Assembly (NCBI GenBank): GCA_026225945.1
Contig: JAMJFZ010002307.1
Location: 4,171,001-4,235,000 of the forward strand
DNA from: Cricetomys ansorgei
Taxonomy: Eukaryota; Chordata; Mammalia; Rodentia; Nesomyidae
Direction of reading: 5' to 3'
Length of the DNA stretch: 64,000 nt
Shown here: positions 1 to 12,307 of the stretch, one piece after another
Position numbering within the stretch: the stretch's first letter is position 1
Layout: each line of letters opens with the position of its first letter
Notes under the pieces: model-generated
What the model was told of the DNA's origin: nothing
Database searches by the model: none
Seen by the model: only the letters and a program-made list of their open reading frames with translations
Program-made: the position numbers and the translations under genes

Positions 1-71
1 AATAAATAGAACATTTATTTACTGTTGTTTTGTTACTGCACTAGCTAGAGTTCAATGTAAAGGTCTGCATC

Positions 72-219
72 AGCCAAGTGGTGGTAGTATATGCCTTTAA
101 TCCTAACACTCAGGAGGCAGAGACAGGTGGAGGTCCATGAATTCAAGGCCAACCTGGTCTACAGAGTGGGTTTCAGGGCAGCCAGGGCTACACAGAGAAA
201 CTCTGTCTTGAAAAAGCAA
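72..219 (+). mobile_element. B1 SINE
   Basis: Recognisable B1 landmarks in order: GCCTTTAATCCTAACACTCAGG, the GAGGCAGAGACAGG box region, CAAGGCCAACCTGGTCTACA and ACAGAGAAACTCTGTCTTG, ending in an A-rich tail. It is moderately diverged from the consensus. Confidence 0.9.
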
Positions 220-220
220 A

Positions 221-252
221 GAGCTAGCTAGCTAGCTAGATAGATAGATAGG
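221..252. repeat. (TAGC)n(TAGA)n microsatellite
   Basis: About four TAGC units followed by about four TAGA units directly after the B1 tail. It probably grew from the SINE tail. Confidence 0.85.
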
Positions 253-548
253 TAAAGGTCTGCATTCATAGTAATAGACATCCCTGTCCATTGCCTAGGA
301 AAAGATCCATGTCTTCCCACTGAGATGGCTCTTGCTGGTTCTTCCATTTCAGCAGCAGCAAATAGTACAGATTCCTAATTTATCTTATCAGATATCTTTT
401 GTGTTTTTTTAAAGGATGGAGTGATAGGAAATTTAGGATGATAAAAATCCAGAAATAAAGAATTGCCTGCTTGCGTTCCTGTGTAGTGACTAGTCATAGA
501 TTTGTGAAATTTTCAACCTGACATTAGATCAACTCTTTTTTTGTGTGT

Positions 549-625
549 TAAGAAAATGAAAGTTCAGAGAGGTATGGAACTCTTGTCTGAGACCAATAAA
601 TAGTGACTTGAGGTTCAATTCTACA
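549..625 (-). mobile_element. MIR-like ancient SINE fragment
   Basis: AAGTTCAGAGAGGTATGGAAC followed by a degraded CACAGCTAG-like and GGTTCAATTC segment resembles the antisense MIR core (GAGGCTCAGAGAGGTTAAGT...). It is old and diverged. Confidence 0.45.
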
Positions 626-1123
626 TGACTGAGGAAAGGAATGACTCTAAGAGGAGAAGGGAATGAGCCCAAACCAGCAGCATGTCCAGAAGGCAGCGTT
701 CCAATTCACATTTCTTTATGTATCTGTGTTGACATATGGAGATATTTAAATAGTGCACATCAACTGGAAGAATGCGATTGGAAGTTCCCTGACAAGAGAC
801 AGAAAGGTGAAACCTCTCTGCTTAGAGATCTGACTTGAAACTGTTCACGACACAAGAGATATTTATTAAACAAATAGTTACTGAAAACTTACAATTCCCT
901 ACAGCTCAAGCCTACTCAGAATTCCACAGCTTAACGTTTTCTTGGAAAGGACAAGGAAGTGAGAAAATGAGGAGAGCATGGTCCGGGGAAAGCAGAGTTA
1001 TGCCGGGCTCGTGTGACTATGGAGCTGAGTGTAGAGATGGGTAAGCTTGCATGCCATCCAGAGATTCCTGAGAGCTGATGGGGACTGCAGAAAGGTCTTT
1101 TAATGATACACTGTCAAGAAAAT

Positions 1124-1127
<4 letters not shown>

Positions 1128-1174
<47 letters not shown>

Positions 1175-1222
1175 AGGGAGAGGGAAGAGAGGGAGGAGGG
1201 AATGCAGATAGCTAGATAGATG

Positions 1223-1270
<48 letters not shown>

Positions 1271-1285
1271 TATGATAGATAGATA
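1128..1285. repeat. Compound microsatellite (GA)n-(GGGAGA)n-(GATA)n
   Basis: (GA)n at 1128-1163, then GGGAGA hexamers to about 1200, then GATA tetramers at 1206-1285 with a few interruptions. The GGGAGA block has four evenly spaced GGG runs at 1164-1184. Confidence 0.95.
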
Positions 1286-2845
1286 CAAGATGTACATCTG
1301 TGTCAAATAGGAACTCAGGTGTTAGAATTACTTAAGAGTACTGAAGATTATAACTTGCAGTTTGAGGAGCCAGTAAAGGGAAGGGAGAAGCCATTGTTCC
1401 TGTGTTCAAAGATTTTGAGACTATTAGATTTAACCATCAAATCATTTTCATTCATTCTAAGACCCAAGATAATTATTTTAAAAAGTCAGTTAATGAATGA
1501 ATGATGTGAGCATGCTTCACGGGTGGCTGTGTTAGATTAGGGTTGGGGGGCTAAGGAGTTCTGGATGTTAAAAATGCTGTTTAGAAATTTGACTAAGTTC
1601 CTTAGTTTTTACTTGGAGATATAAGTCGTAGAAGTGGAAATGTAAACTGTTGTCCATTAAAGAGAGCGTGGGAACATGGGAAATTGAATATGCTAGTGGA
1701 GGCTATCACAAAACCAAAGGGAAGCATCAGGAACAGCCCCAGGGAGGGAGTTATGGCACAGACAGGGTTAATATAAACTTTGCTTAGAAAATCAGATTAT
1801 GGTCAATGAAATTAATACAATTAGGTGGTTAGCATTGATGAGAACATGTACATTACAGTGGTTTAAAGTACATCAAGAGGAATTGGAGAGATATGGATTC
1901 TAATAGTTTTTTATGTAACTGGAGCCTGAGTTTAAACTCCATTTTTAATGTATAAAAGCAGTGGCAATATCTACTACATCCTAGTTCTGCTTAGAGGAGA
2001 TCATAAAAATTACCTTCTAAAAATCCACGGAGTCAAACAAATTGATGTTTCATAGGAATTGTTTCTGTTGTCTTCTTCAGCATCTTCTTGGGTTACAATA
2101 CCATCTGAGACTGAATTGTGTCCAAACATTCTAATCTAAGTGTATTCAAGGAATGCCCAGGCCCAGCTGCACCAGAGGGTATACATGTGGTCCTGGGTAG
2201 AGCCTAAGTCCAGAGAGAAAGGCTTGCAGATATTCAAACAGTTGGTTTGGAACTGACACCCAAGTGAAATGTTGAAAGCTGCACATGTGGGGTCATTTCC
2301 AACTTGGTCCTACCACACTTATGAAACCCTGTGGTTGGAGGCTGATTCTCCGCACAGACCTGCCATTCACACCCATTAGTGCTCACAAGGCTCTATTCAC
2401 TTCCAGGAAATCTGTGGCTCTGTGGAACTGGGTAAGAATTTGGCCCTCTGTGAGTGATCCGAATGAATGGATTGGGAACTGGCAAGAATATACAGGCATG
2501 TGCCACATTTCCTCAGGATCTTCATGCTTCAAGACCCCAGGTAGCATGGAAATTCTGTGGGAGAAGCCAGAGAGCCCCAGCAAGATCTCTCTGGAAAGTC
2601 AGATTTAATCTCCTTCATTTATCCTTGTCATCCTGAAAGAACAGGAGAAAGAAGGATAAATAAAAAAAATGCATGCACATTTGATCCCTGCTCACAAGAA
2701 AACACAAGGCTAATTAATCCTTTAAATGAAGATGTATCTAGTTAGAGTACTGGTGCTAAAAGCTAAAACTGACATTCCTTTTAGGCTAATATATGTGGAT
2801 TATTCATTTTCTTAGATACTCCATTTCTAATTAATTTTTAAACTT

Positions 2846-2948
2846 GTGTTTGTTTTCCGAGACAAAGTCTTGCTGCATGAGCCTGACTGGTCTCAAACAT
2901 GTGGGAATTCTTGGCCTCAGTGCTAGGATTAAAAGTGTGCCTAGTACC
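2846..2948 (-). mobile_element. B1 SINE fragment
   Basis: TTTTCCGAGACAAAGTCTTG, TGACTGGTCTCAAACATG and CAGTGCTAGGATTAAAAGTG are the reverse complement of B1 segments. It is diverged and truncated. Confidence 0.75.
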
Positions 2949-2994
2949 TCTATTTGGATACTTTCTTTAAGAATTCAATCTTTATTGTCTAGAG

Positions 2995-3213
2995 CAGTGG
3001 TTCTCAAGCTGTGGGTCATGACCCCCCAGTTACACTTCCCTTTCACGGCGTTTGCCTAAGACCATCTTCATACCAAGTATTTACTTTACGATTCATAGCA
3101 GTAGCAAACTTGCAGTTAGGAAGTAGCAGTGAAAATACTGTTATGGTTGGGGGTCATCGCATACGAGGAACTGTATTAAAGAGCTGCGACATTAGGAAAG
3201 TTGAGAACCACTG
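2995..3213 (-). mobile_element. URR1-type hAT-Charlie DNA transposon
   Basis: It begins CAGTGGTTCTCAA and ends TTGAGAACCACTG, the terminal inverted repeats of the Ubiquitous Rodent Repeat URR1. The interior (GGGTCATGACCCCC...CTTCCCTTTC...) is its reverse orientation. The flanking 8-mers GTCTAGAG (2987-2994) and GTCCAGAC (3214-3221) match at 6 of 8 and fit a decayed hAT target-site duplication. It is nonautonomous with no transposase. Confidence 0.85.
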
Positions 3214-5182
3214 GTCCAGACAGATGTCAGTAAAGGGGAGTCTTCGGTTTTGTCAGGTAAATTGCACACAAAATATCTGGGGCCTCTCTTACATACTGGG
3301 TCGGAGTGGAAAGACTCTGTCGTGTCCTCTGCCGAAGCAGAAAATTTTCTTCTTTCAATATTATCGCTCATGCAATTTCAGTACCACAGACATCGGGTCT
3401 TTAAAAAGGAAGAGATGTTACATTTTTGACAGCTTTTCCCTTCCACTGAGTGAAACAATAAAAATAAACATGAAGCTGTCGGCCTGGCCTGTGCATATAA
3501 TGCCATTTGCATGTGATTTCCTCTGCTCCTCTAGATAATTGAATTTATTCAGGCAATTTATTTTTTAAATGTGTGGTCTCTGTGAATGGAAACATCTTAA
3601 CTAAAGACAGCCCTTTTATTTCCACTTAATGAAATATATACATGTATGTGTACACGTCTGTGAGAACACCAAGGGACTGAGGAGAAAATAATGGAAAAGT
3701 CAAAAATGCACTGTAAAAAATATTAATTAAGGAGACGAAGTCTGACTCTTACAACCCAATACCCTGCCTTTGTGTTCACCCCCATTGAGGTTCAAGGTCC
3801 CTAGGTGCTCTATGGGAGCTTTCTCATTATCTCCCTGTTTGATGTTGCTAAATATAATGAATGGATAGCAAAGGACTTTTGTAAGAGGCCTGTGTGTGCA
3901 GATTGTCTCAGAGCTGGTGAGCAGAGTGATACTGGGCCGGTTCCAATCCCAAGACTCAAGCTTCATACAAATCACCGTCATGAAGATGACCAAACTGCAT
4001 CTTTGATAAAGCAATGAGGGTCTTGGATCAAGTCTCCATTCTCTTGGTGTATGGAGTACGTGGAGGGGCACATGTCTCCATTTTGGGCTAGCGTTTTTGT
4101 GGGTTCCAGAGTACCACCCCGGGGTCACTCTGGGATCTACCAGAGCTATTAGGGGTCATTCAGAAGGTAGAAATTCGAGTAGAACTATAAGGGGGAAAAA
4201 ATCCCAAATACCTGTCTAAAGCCCACAATCATTTGTTATCTCTCTGTGTACCATAGCATTTAAATATTTTTATGCATTTACCAATAATGTAATTTACTAT
4301 TGGGGATGAAAAGATGCCTATCTGATCACCTCTCATTACACCGATGGGCACAACTCAAACATAGCAGAAGGTTTCTACAAATTTGGGAGACTGTTAATGA
4401 GTGTCGCCCCCTTGTCCAGCATCTATATGGCTGGACAGACGGCGATAGGGTTGCAGTGGCCACACACTTCGAAGATCCATGTGTCAGTTGCCAGGATGAA
4501 GAATTTGCAATTTAGACTACCGTATTTCCTTCACACCATCTTCTTGTCTGTTTCATTCTATTTTCTAGAGTAACTAAAGGGTCTTACTCTGTTATATTTC
4601 CTAATAAAGCCTTTTTACTCACCATTACTTTCTTGGCTTTACTAAATCCATAGGTGCACATTTTTTTCTTTGCAAAGGATATCACACACGTAGCATACAC
4701 ACATGCAACCACACAACACACTTTATCAAATATGAGTATTTCCTTTCTATGTACCTCCCAATGTTCAAAGTCTAATTATAAGTACTGATAGGCACTCCAA
4801 AATTTACATGGCAAGTCCAAGTTCTGGAGCAGAAGTTCTCATCCACTCATAACACATTTTTATTTTTTTTTGGCTTGACCATCAGATCCGTGCCCTGGGA
4901 GTACAGCCTGAAGTCTTGTGAATGGAAACGGGGTCCCCACCCCCTTCAAGGGCAGGAAATGGCTCCTGCACCTTCATCTCACAAACCCTTTTTCTCCACC
5001 TTCATCCTGGTGTCCTACCACATGTACACATTTTGCCCTCTCATATTATATATAGTCACTGCCTGAATCTCCTCATGGAGATCATGGTGTTTCAAACCTG
5101 TGCTACGGAAGTCTGGAGTCAGGACTAACGTTCCAGTAATGAATCCCTTTAGTAAAGTGTATTTATTAAAACTATTTAAAAT

Positions 5183-5308
5183 CTGGGCATGGGAAGACTT
5201 AGAAGACTGAGGCAGAAGGATTACATCCAAGTCTACACCAATCTGGCTACAAGGTGAGTTCAAGGCTAACCTAGAATATAGAGTCTCAAAGAACAACAGC
5301 AACAGCAA
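5183..5308 (+). mobile_element. Old B1-related SINE
   Basis: A degraded B1: CTGGGCATGGGAAGACTTAG, GACTGAGGCAGAAGGATTAC, GAGTTCAAGGCTAACCTAGA and GAGTCTCAAAGAACAACAGC. It abuts a second B1 copy immediately downstream. Confidence 0.6.
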
Positions 5309-5480
5309 CCTGGATGTGGTAGAACATGCCTATAATATCAGCACTTCAGGAGGGGAGGCAGGAGGATCAGGAGTTCAAGGCCAGCTTCAATGGATAGCAA
5401 GTTTGAGGACGACTTGGATTTTGAATGAGGCTCTGTCTCAAGAAAACAAAAACACAGAACAAGGCAAGCAAAACAAATCC
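5309..5480 (+). mobile_element. B1-type SINE
   Basis: TGGATGTGGTAGAACATGCC, AGCACTTCAGGAGGGGAGGC, CAGGAGTTCAAGGCCAGC and GGCTCTGTCTCAAGAAAAC are B1 landmarks, with an A-rich tail to about 5480. It sits head to tail with the older copy at 5183-5308. Confidence 0.8.
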
Positions 5481-6489
5481 CAACTTTTCAAAGACACAGT
5501 GGCTCTATTTTAGGACTCACACATTCTACCCGTGGTCTGTGCCAATACCATAACCATTATTTCTGTCTTCCAAGCAACAGCCACGGTTATCACTCGCTCC
5601 TGTCTATTTTCAACTTATCAACTCCTGTCATTACTTTCAATTCCCTCTTGGAATTGAAAACTTAAACAATGAGTTGTTTTGTCTGTTTCATGGTAAAAAT
5701 AAACTTATATGAAAAATAACAAGTACATGCATGTGTGTCATCTCCCAGTGGAACGTTTTGATACGAAGAAAACAGCCTCTATCCCTGCACAGATCATGTG
5801 CCATACACCCCTGCCTACAAGTGTCTGGAAGCCTTTGCCCTGTATAATGTCCTTGTCCCCCCAGAAGTAAGTATTCCTGGGTAGGATGTGGAGTGAATGA
5901 AGATGAAATGGGAGTGCACACTGGGGTGTGAACAAAAACAATTCAGATATATGTGGTTTGGAAGAACTCCACGGTGAGTGAAACTTCTTTGCCCCAGTCA
6001 CTAGATAATTCCAAGTGACAGCTAAACTGAGTGCCTCTTGCCACCTCTCATTGCTACGGTCTGGGGGACAACCTTCATTGTTGCATATGGGTAACAGGAA
6101 CAGTTTTCCATAAGATGGGGAATCTACTCCCCCTTCTGCCCACATCTTTTTCCCCTCCACTGCTGCTTGATCTTTCTAAGACATTACTTTCATAGACTCC
6201 TTTCCCAGACTTCCCCATCCCTTGTCAGGTCCATGCTGAACTCTCCTGCTTGGTTTTCTTGATGCTTCATGAAATGGCCATTGTATGTAGGCAGACTGTC
6301 TCTCATTTGGTCCTCTCCATCCTTCCTGATAATGGACATCCACTCTGACATCCCACAGGTGATGTCTCTGAGACAGCGCTGTGCATTTCCTTTTATTTAT
6401 TCCCTATGAGCTTAGACCAGAAGACCTCTCTATTTATTTCTCATAAGACCAAAAGGCTGTGTGCGTAAAAATTTAATAAATTCATAATT

Positions 6490-6610
6490 AACTCAATTTG
6501 TATTTATTGAACACTAATAGCAGGCTATGTAGTGACTGATCTAAGATGTTCCCACTTTCACAGTATAAAGAGAATATTAAATAAAGCTATCTCAGTGTAG
6601 TGTACCTGGT
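6490..6610 (+). mobile_element. Possible ancient mammalian repeat remnant
   Basis: GTATTTATTGAACACTAATA followed by GCAGGCTATGTAGTGACTGA resembles the TTTATTGAGCACCTACTATGTGCCAGGCACTG motif of ancient L2/MIR-age repeats. It is highly decayed. Confidence 0.3.
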
Positions 6611-6849
6611 GCTGTGACAGAGAGCTTGCCATATCTTTTAAAATCCCAATGTTTCTTCTCTCAACTTCCCTATTTCCCCTCTAGGTTGCCGCTGTACAAA
6701 TCAGCGCTTAACCGTTGTTATGGTTACGAATTGCTTCATGTATATTTGAATGCCTCTCAAACCATTAATTGTGCAGAGAGAACACCAGCTTTCTTTTCTT
6801 ATTCCTTTGGCACATGTCACAGCACCTGAACCAGCTGAGGAAAGCAAGG

Positions 6850-7065
6850 TAGCTGAGGGATAGCTACCATGGGCTTTGGAATTGGATCTTGGGTTTAATT
6901 TTCTACTTTTCCATTTTCTCCCATCACTTTTAAAGTAATAACTTGGAGAAAACTTAATTTCCTCACACGTGGAGTAGGAATCACATATTCATCATAGAAT
7001 TTCTCTGAGAGTTATAAAATGTTATAGTCCACAAAACTGTTCAGAACAGCCATCATTAACTCCAG
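6850..7065 (+). mobile_element. MIR SINE (ancient)
   Basis: A collinear series matches MIR: GGGCTTTGGAATTGGATCTT, then AACTTGGAGAAAACTTAATT, then TTTCCTCACACGTGGAGTAG, then AGAATTTCTCTGAGAGTTA, then AAACTGTTCAGAACAG. Order and spacing fit the consensus. Confidence 0.6.
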
Positions 7066-8167
7066 AAGGGGAAGTCATGTTTGCTGAAATATTAGTGAAT
7101 GTATAAAGATTTTGTATGTTTGTTTAGGAAAATATCTTAACAGCGTAGAGAATTTTGCTTTTTTTCAAAAACAACAAACTCTAGGCCCACAAGACTAAAA
7201 TAAGAGTCTCTTGATCACAGAAACTGTGTAAAAACCATTGTGCCCCTGGAAACCTACTACTTTATTGAGTGAATATGTGTCTGTTGGTGACTGATCCTGC
7301 TATAGGGTGGTTCTGACATGCCTGCTGAAATAGATGGGAACATTATGCTTTATACGGCAAATGCACGCTTATCTACTCCGGTGACTGTGTGAAAGTATAC
7401 GGACTCTGTTGTCTCAGCACTGTGTGTAAAGTATGACTGTAGTCTAAAGCTTTTGATGTCTCTGATCAGAGAATGCTCACTCATGCTGAAGTCTCCTTGC
7501 AAAGCCATGATGTTACCTACTTCTGCTTGGAACTGTGTTCTGATCCAGTGTTTTGGGAAAGTAGGCCATTATTACCACTGTTTCATGGGAAGCCAGGGTA
7601 CCTTTGATGGTGTAAGACTAAACTGACTTTAGGTTCTGGAGTTGGCCTGATCTACTGAGCCAGCTTCCCATAACCAGCTCTATTGGTGTTACTAGCAGGA
7701 GTGGAGAGTTAGTGGTTTTTGGTCCTTGTTTACATTACTCTTGGGTTTTTTTTACTAATAATATAGAGGGACCTCAGGATTAGTATCTAACCCTAACCCT
7801 AAAGTACTCATGAAGAAAGGGGAATCCTGATGTGTCTACCTCATAGAAGGAAAGAAATATGTCAGGAAAATCAAAATACAGCATGCCAACTAATTAGCAC
7901 TGTGAGTTGATAAGAAACAATGCACCCCTCCTCATGTTTCCCTCAGAATGTGGCCTTTAGAAGTTTTATTTTGTACTGAGTGGTCATTGAACATTCTTTT
8001 GATCATTTTCCTGCTTTATCGCTTTGTAGAGAATCGTGAACTGTGAAATCAGGTGAGCAGCAGAAACAAATCACAGCGATGTAGTGTGTTAGCGTGTAGA
8101 CTTACTTGTTCCCTTCCTAAGCAGAGCTTCGAGCCCTTTCACGCCCAGTCCCCTGGAAAACAAACAT

Positions 8168-8262
8168 TTTGTCTGAGACAGTCTTATCATAACAGCTCAA
8201 GATGCCTCAGATTTGGGATCCTCCTGCCTCCGCTCCTGAGAGGATCATGCCTGAGGCATGCA
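8168..8262 (-). mobile_element. B1-like SINE fragment
   Basis: TGTCTGAGACAGTCTTATCA, AGCTCAAGATGCCTCAGATT and GATCCTCCTGCCTCCGCTCC resemble reverse-oriented B1/PB1 sequence. It is truncated and old. Confidence 0.55.
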
Positions 8263-8409
8263 GAGAGCACAGGTTTTACCTCATATCACACAACCAGTGC
8301 ACAGTGGGAACACAACCACTTGGAGTATTTTTCACATGTACCCCCTCACTATACTGCTTTGCTTAATGAGTCAAAACTCCAACAAACTTTAGGGATTTTA
8401 GGACTCACC

Positions 8410-8466
8410 CAGAGTCTCTCATGTGGTAAGCAATCAATATACCACAGAGGTGTTCCCAGACCCCAA
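8410..8466 (-). mobile_element. ID/B4-like SINE fragment
   Basis: CATGTGGTAAGCAATCAATATACCAC.. and GTTCCCAGACCCC resemble the reverse of the ID left part (..GCTAGGCAAGCACTCTACCACTGAG..). It is weak but ordered. Confidence 0.4.
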
Positions 8467-8540
8467 ATATTTTTTTTTTCGATGAACAAAATGGATTATT
8501 AGGAAAAATGAAGTAGTGTTAGCAGGGTAAGGGCCTGCGG

Positions 8541-8698
8541 TCTCTCCCCAACTCACATGGGAGACGGAGAGAACTGACTCCCTCAAATTGTCCTCCAACC
8601 TCCAGGCACGCATCTTGGTACTTGCCTCCTCCTCTGACACGGAGCTTCTTACACAAAATAAATAAGTGAATTTCAAGAATTTTTAAAGAAAAAAAACA
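8541..8698 (+). mobile_element. B3-type SINE, 3' part
   Basis: CCCAACTCACATGGGAGACG, GAGAACTGACTCCCTCAAAT, TGTCCTCCAACCTCCAGGCA and a tail of ACACAAAATAAATAAGTG match the right half of B3. The tRNA-like left half is missing or decayed. Confidence 0.75.
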
Positions 8699-9204
8699 AA
8701 ATAATAATTCTTACTGTATACATATTTTCATTAATATTAAATTCTGAACATCAATTATATCTGTGTGTAGATATGAATTAATTATCTCTTACTATCCCAT
8801 TTTGGATAATGTTAATTATTTTTCTTCTTGTTGTGCCAAAAAAATGCTAAAATAAAAAAAAAACCCTACATCTTGAGGGAAGAAGAAATCATTTTAACTC
8901 AAGATTTCAGACCCTTGTGACAGGTTGAACAGGAGACAGAGGGAGGGGGCAGACTTCTCACTTTCTTCTCCTGTCTTTCTAAGCTGTGTATGGGACCCCA
9001 GCCCCTGGGATGTTGAGACCCATGTTCAGAACATACCTTCTTTTATAACCTCTCTCCATCACAAACACACAATGTGGTTCCTCAGTCTCCTAGGTGATCC
9101 AAAATCCCAGCAAGGATAACAATAAAGATCAATATCACAGATGAAGAAACTGACTCTGGGGATACCTATATATGTTTCCAAAGATGTTAACAAGGAGTGT
9201 GAGG

Positions 9205-9415
9205 ATTTAGAGAGATGGTCAGTGGTTAAAAGCATGGGCTGCTCTTGCAAGGGACCTGGGTTCAGTTCCTGGAACCCACATGGCAGCTCACAACCATCTG
9301 TAACTCCAGTTCCAGAGAATCAAACTCCTTCTTAAGTTATCCATGGACACTACATGCATGTGTATACAGACATAGATTTAGGCAAATAGTCACACCTGTA
9401 AAATAATTTTTAAAA
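9205..9415 (+). mobile_element. B2/B3-type SINE
   Basis: TTTAGAGAGATGGTCAGTGG (A box region), AAAAGCATGGGCTGCTCTTG, GGGTTCAGTTCCTGGAACCC, CACATGGCAGCTCACAACCA and CATCTGTAACTCCAGTTCCA are ordered B2-superfamily landmarks, ending in an A-rich tail. Confidence 0.9.
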
Positions 9416-10339
9416 TGAGAGCCTGAATTAAACTTGCAGAGTAACCCCTGGTTCAGTCTTTTGAACCCTGAATTGAACTGTTTTGATTTTGTAGTAATTT
9501 ACTGCATCAGAGAAGGGCCCACAATATATTTTATTTATCATTAAATGTTGTTTCCAATTATAGGCAAGGCCACTAAATGTCAAGCTGGTTGGCATTGTTC
9601 AATAAGTGTCTACAGAAATCTGCACTCACTGCTTTATGGAATAAAAATGAGTAACATCCCAGTCTTCATTATACCTGTATAACTACTTTACAAATGTGGG
9701 CACACCGACTAGAATATAGTGAATTCTTCAACTTCATTTCTTCCTTCTGACTCACACGTATGAACAGTTTTCAGTTAAGTTTACTGACATCTGCAGTAAA
9801 ATTGCTCTAGAGACGTTTTATGGAAATGTGAAGTATGACGGGCACTCAGTCTCTAGTTGTCATAAATACTTTGAGATGGTAAATGTTCAGAGATATTTCG
9901 ATGTGGACTCATATCTTTTTGGTGTAGAAACAGCTTCTGGTTGACCTTGGCGCCCTGGAGAGAAGGACCACAGAGGCCCCTTGGTGTGTCTATGAGATGT
10001 TTGATCTTGTGATACAGGAAGATAATGAGGTAGTCAGAGCACGGAATGGTCTTTGTTTTTACAGGCTCTATTAGTTAACGGATTAGCAATTCTCTAAATA
10101 CCACTTTCACTTATTAAGAGGCTTGGAGGGCACATGAAAACATACATTTCATGCCCAAATGTAGAGTGGCTGAGCTTCCCAGCAAATGTGATCGTGAAGG
10201 CATATTTAGCGAGAAGACCCATTTGACACTCCTTCTGCAGCATCTGCGTGGAAACGGAGATGTTTTCTCAACTACCTTTCCCCATTAGGACCTTTCTTCA
10301 TGATCGCCAGAATATTCACTCTTTATAAACAACATTTTA

Positions 10340-10483
10340 TTACACATGGACATCAGTTCTCTCCTTCCATGGTGTGGATTTTGAGGATAGAACTTAGGGG
10401 ACTGAATCTGATTGAGGACTCAAAGTCCTCAGCTTTGATGGCAAGATCCTTCTTTACCAGGTGAACTATCTTACTGACCAAGA
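10340..10483 (-). mobile_element. B3-type SINE
   Basis: CAGTTCTCTCCTTCCATGG, GAGGATAGAACTTAGGGGAC, TGATGGCAAGATCCTTCTTT and GTGAACTATCTTACTGACC follow the reverse-complement order of B3 (..CTCCTTCCACCATGTGGG.. GCAAGCGCCTTTACCCGCTGAGCC). Confidence 0.65.
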
Positions 10484-10719
10484 AAGTTCATCCTTAAATC
10501 TCAATTCTATTTCCAGGAATTTAGATATTTTGTTAAGATGGTGAGTGATTTTACAGAGGGAGTATTCATGCCCTTGTTTAATCTTCACATTATAAATATT
10601 AATAAATTAAGGCAAATTTTGTCATATTTTAAAAGGCAACCTATTTTCAAAATGTATTGGCTAAAACAACTAAATCTCAAATTCTCCTGTCTGTTCTGAT
10701 ACTGTGAAATTAGTAGACA

Positions 10720-10815
10720 GAGGCTAACGAGAGGGCTCCAGAGGAAAGATCACTTGCTGTACATGTATTGGGACCTGAGTTTGAGTCCCTGGACCTACAG
10801 CAGCCATCAGTAGAC
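10720..10815 (+). mobile_element. B3-type SINE, 5' part
   Basis: AGGCTAACGAGAGGGCTCCA, GATCACTTGCTGTACATG and GACCTGAGTTTGAGTCCCTG match the tRNA-like left half of B3. The right half is not clear. Confidence 0.6.
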
Positions 10816-11691
10816 ATGTGGACATTTAAACAAATGCCAAAAGACTGTTTAGGGCAGAAAAATACTATTGACCTCCAACATGTGCTGGAGGGCCTTTTCG
10901 CCCCTGCCTCTCCCCTCACCCACCAATTTCCCCAGAGAACATTCTGTCTTTTCTCTCTCTTCTTACCCCATTTCTGTCTTGTCATCAATGACCCGTTTCC
11001 TTCCCCCTGTAGCTACTGGTACCCACCAACGCACCCTTTCAACCCTCTCGTGTTAACTCTCACAGTTCATTCTACAGTGGAAGTTCTTGAAGCAGAGTGG
11101 ACATCAGGCTCCTTGGATCACATATTTAGGATCCGCCTCTGGAGTTTGCTAGTTAGGAATACTGGGGCAGAGTGGCAGAACTGTGTCAAATACTCACAGG
11201 TTTGTATGTGTTGCTAGTTGAAGGATATGCATCTGAGAAGGAGATCATTTGTGCAAATCACCATCAGTAAGCCAGTTGTTGTCCACTGCTGTTGATCATG
11301 TCAGTGGTGTGCAATTTGAAAACACATGAAATAGAATTGTTCTCTGATCAGTAGTGAAGTGTAAGCCTAAGCTGACTTTTCAGCTCAGGGCTTGAGAAGA
11401 AAGGCAAAGCAGGATGGAACTTTGTAGCACTGACTACAAATCCTGCTGGATTGCAACCTACAAGAGTCTGTTTTTCAACGTGGGAAAAATAATCAAATAG
11501 CACTCACCACTGTTTATGGTGTCCCAAAATAGAAGCAAATGTTGACTTGGATCTATGAGTGAAATGTGAGGAAGCCATTTTTATGAAATGGGAACTTTCC
11601 CCAGCAGCTTGTGGGCCTCACCACTGGCTTCAATATTAGATGCCCACAGTGGATTTTGACTGTGCTGAAGAAATTTTCTAGTTTTATTCAA

Positions 11692-12045
11692 TGTGTGTAT
11701 TCGTCACTTTTCTTGTTATTGTGAATAAGTACCTGACAAGAGACAGCCAGAGAGAGGAGGGTTTCTTTTGCCTTGCAGATCAAGGGACTACAAAGTCTGT
11801 CCTGGTGGTAGGAATAGGAGGCAGATGGTCTCATTCATCCCAAGGCAGGAATCAGAGAGATAGCAATGCTGGTGCTTAGAGTCCTCTCTCCTCTTTTATT
11901 CAGTCCAAGTCTCCACCCAATTAACAGTGCTTCCCATGTTCAGAATCCCTGCTTAGAGGCTTTACTGCTTAGTTAGACCCTCCAGACACATCTAAGAGGT
12001 ATGTTTCCATGGTGATTCTAAACACTTTCAATTTGACAACGTAGG
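11692..12045 (-). mobile_element. MaLR-type LTR (MTE/MLT1-like)
   Basis: The series TCACTTTTCTTGTTATTGTG, AAGTACCTGACAAGAGACAG, GGAGGGTTTCTTTTGCC, CAGAGAGATAGCAATGCTGG, CTTTTATTCAGTCCAAGTCT and CCATGGTGATTCTAAACACT, ending TCAATTTGACAA, follows the reverse of a rodent MaLR solo LTR. No internal region is present. The family name is uncertain. Confidence 0.55.
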
Positions 12046-12191
12046 GTAACCAATACAGTGTTCTTCCAAGTTAGCACAGGACCTGACATGAAGAGTTTTC
12101 TGAGGATAATGTAGCAGGATCACGAAGTCTATGTGTGCATTTTAGCATTTCTTCCATCTTTAGACAGATTGGTGTATAGATGCTGTTAGAA

Positions 12192-12304
12192 AATAGATAG
12201 CTGATAGATGATTGATAGATTATACAAGATGTATAGATAGATGACATATGTATAGATAATAGATATGTAGATAATTAGGTAGGTAGATAGATAGATAAAT
12301 AGGT
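12192..12304. repeat. Degenerate (GATA)n repeat
   Basis: Imperfect GATA units with interruptions (GATAGATGATTGATAG, TAGATAGATGACATATG and similar), flanked on the right by a B1 in reverse orientation. Confidence 0.85.
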
Positions 12305-12307
12305 ATG

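Noticed and set aside
3011..3538. 175-codon plus-strand open frame, the longest in the window
   Set aside because: Its first part translates the URR1 transposon at 2995-3213 and the rest has no family resemblance or splice context. Chance.
4413..4437. TGTCCAGC...GCTGGACA inverted repeat
   Set aside because: An 8-bp stem with a 9-nt loop is common by chance at this scale.
7788..7803. TAACCCTAACCCTAAA, telomere-like
   Set aside because: Only about two and a half units; expected by chance and too short for an interstitial telomere.
8053..8502. 149-codon plus-strand frame
   Set aside because: Crosses B1-like and ID-like fragments, with no domain recognised.
10768..11217. 149-codon plus-strand frame
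   Set aside because: Starts in a B3 fragment and shows no protein-family features or splice signals.
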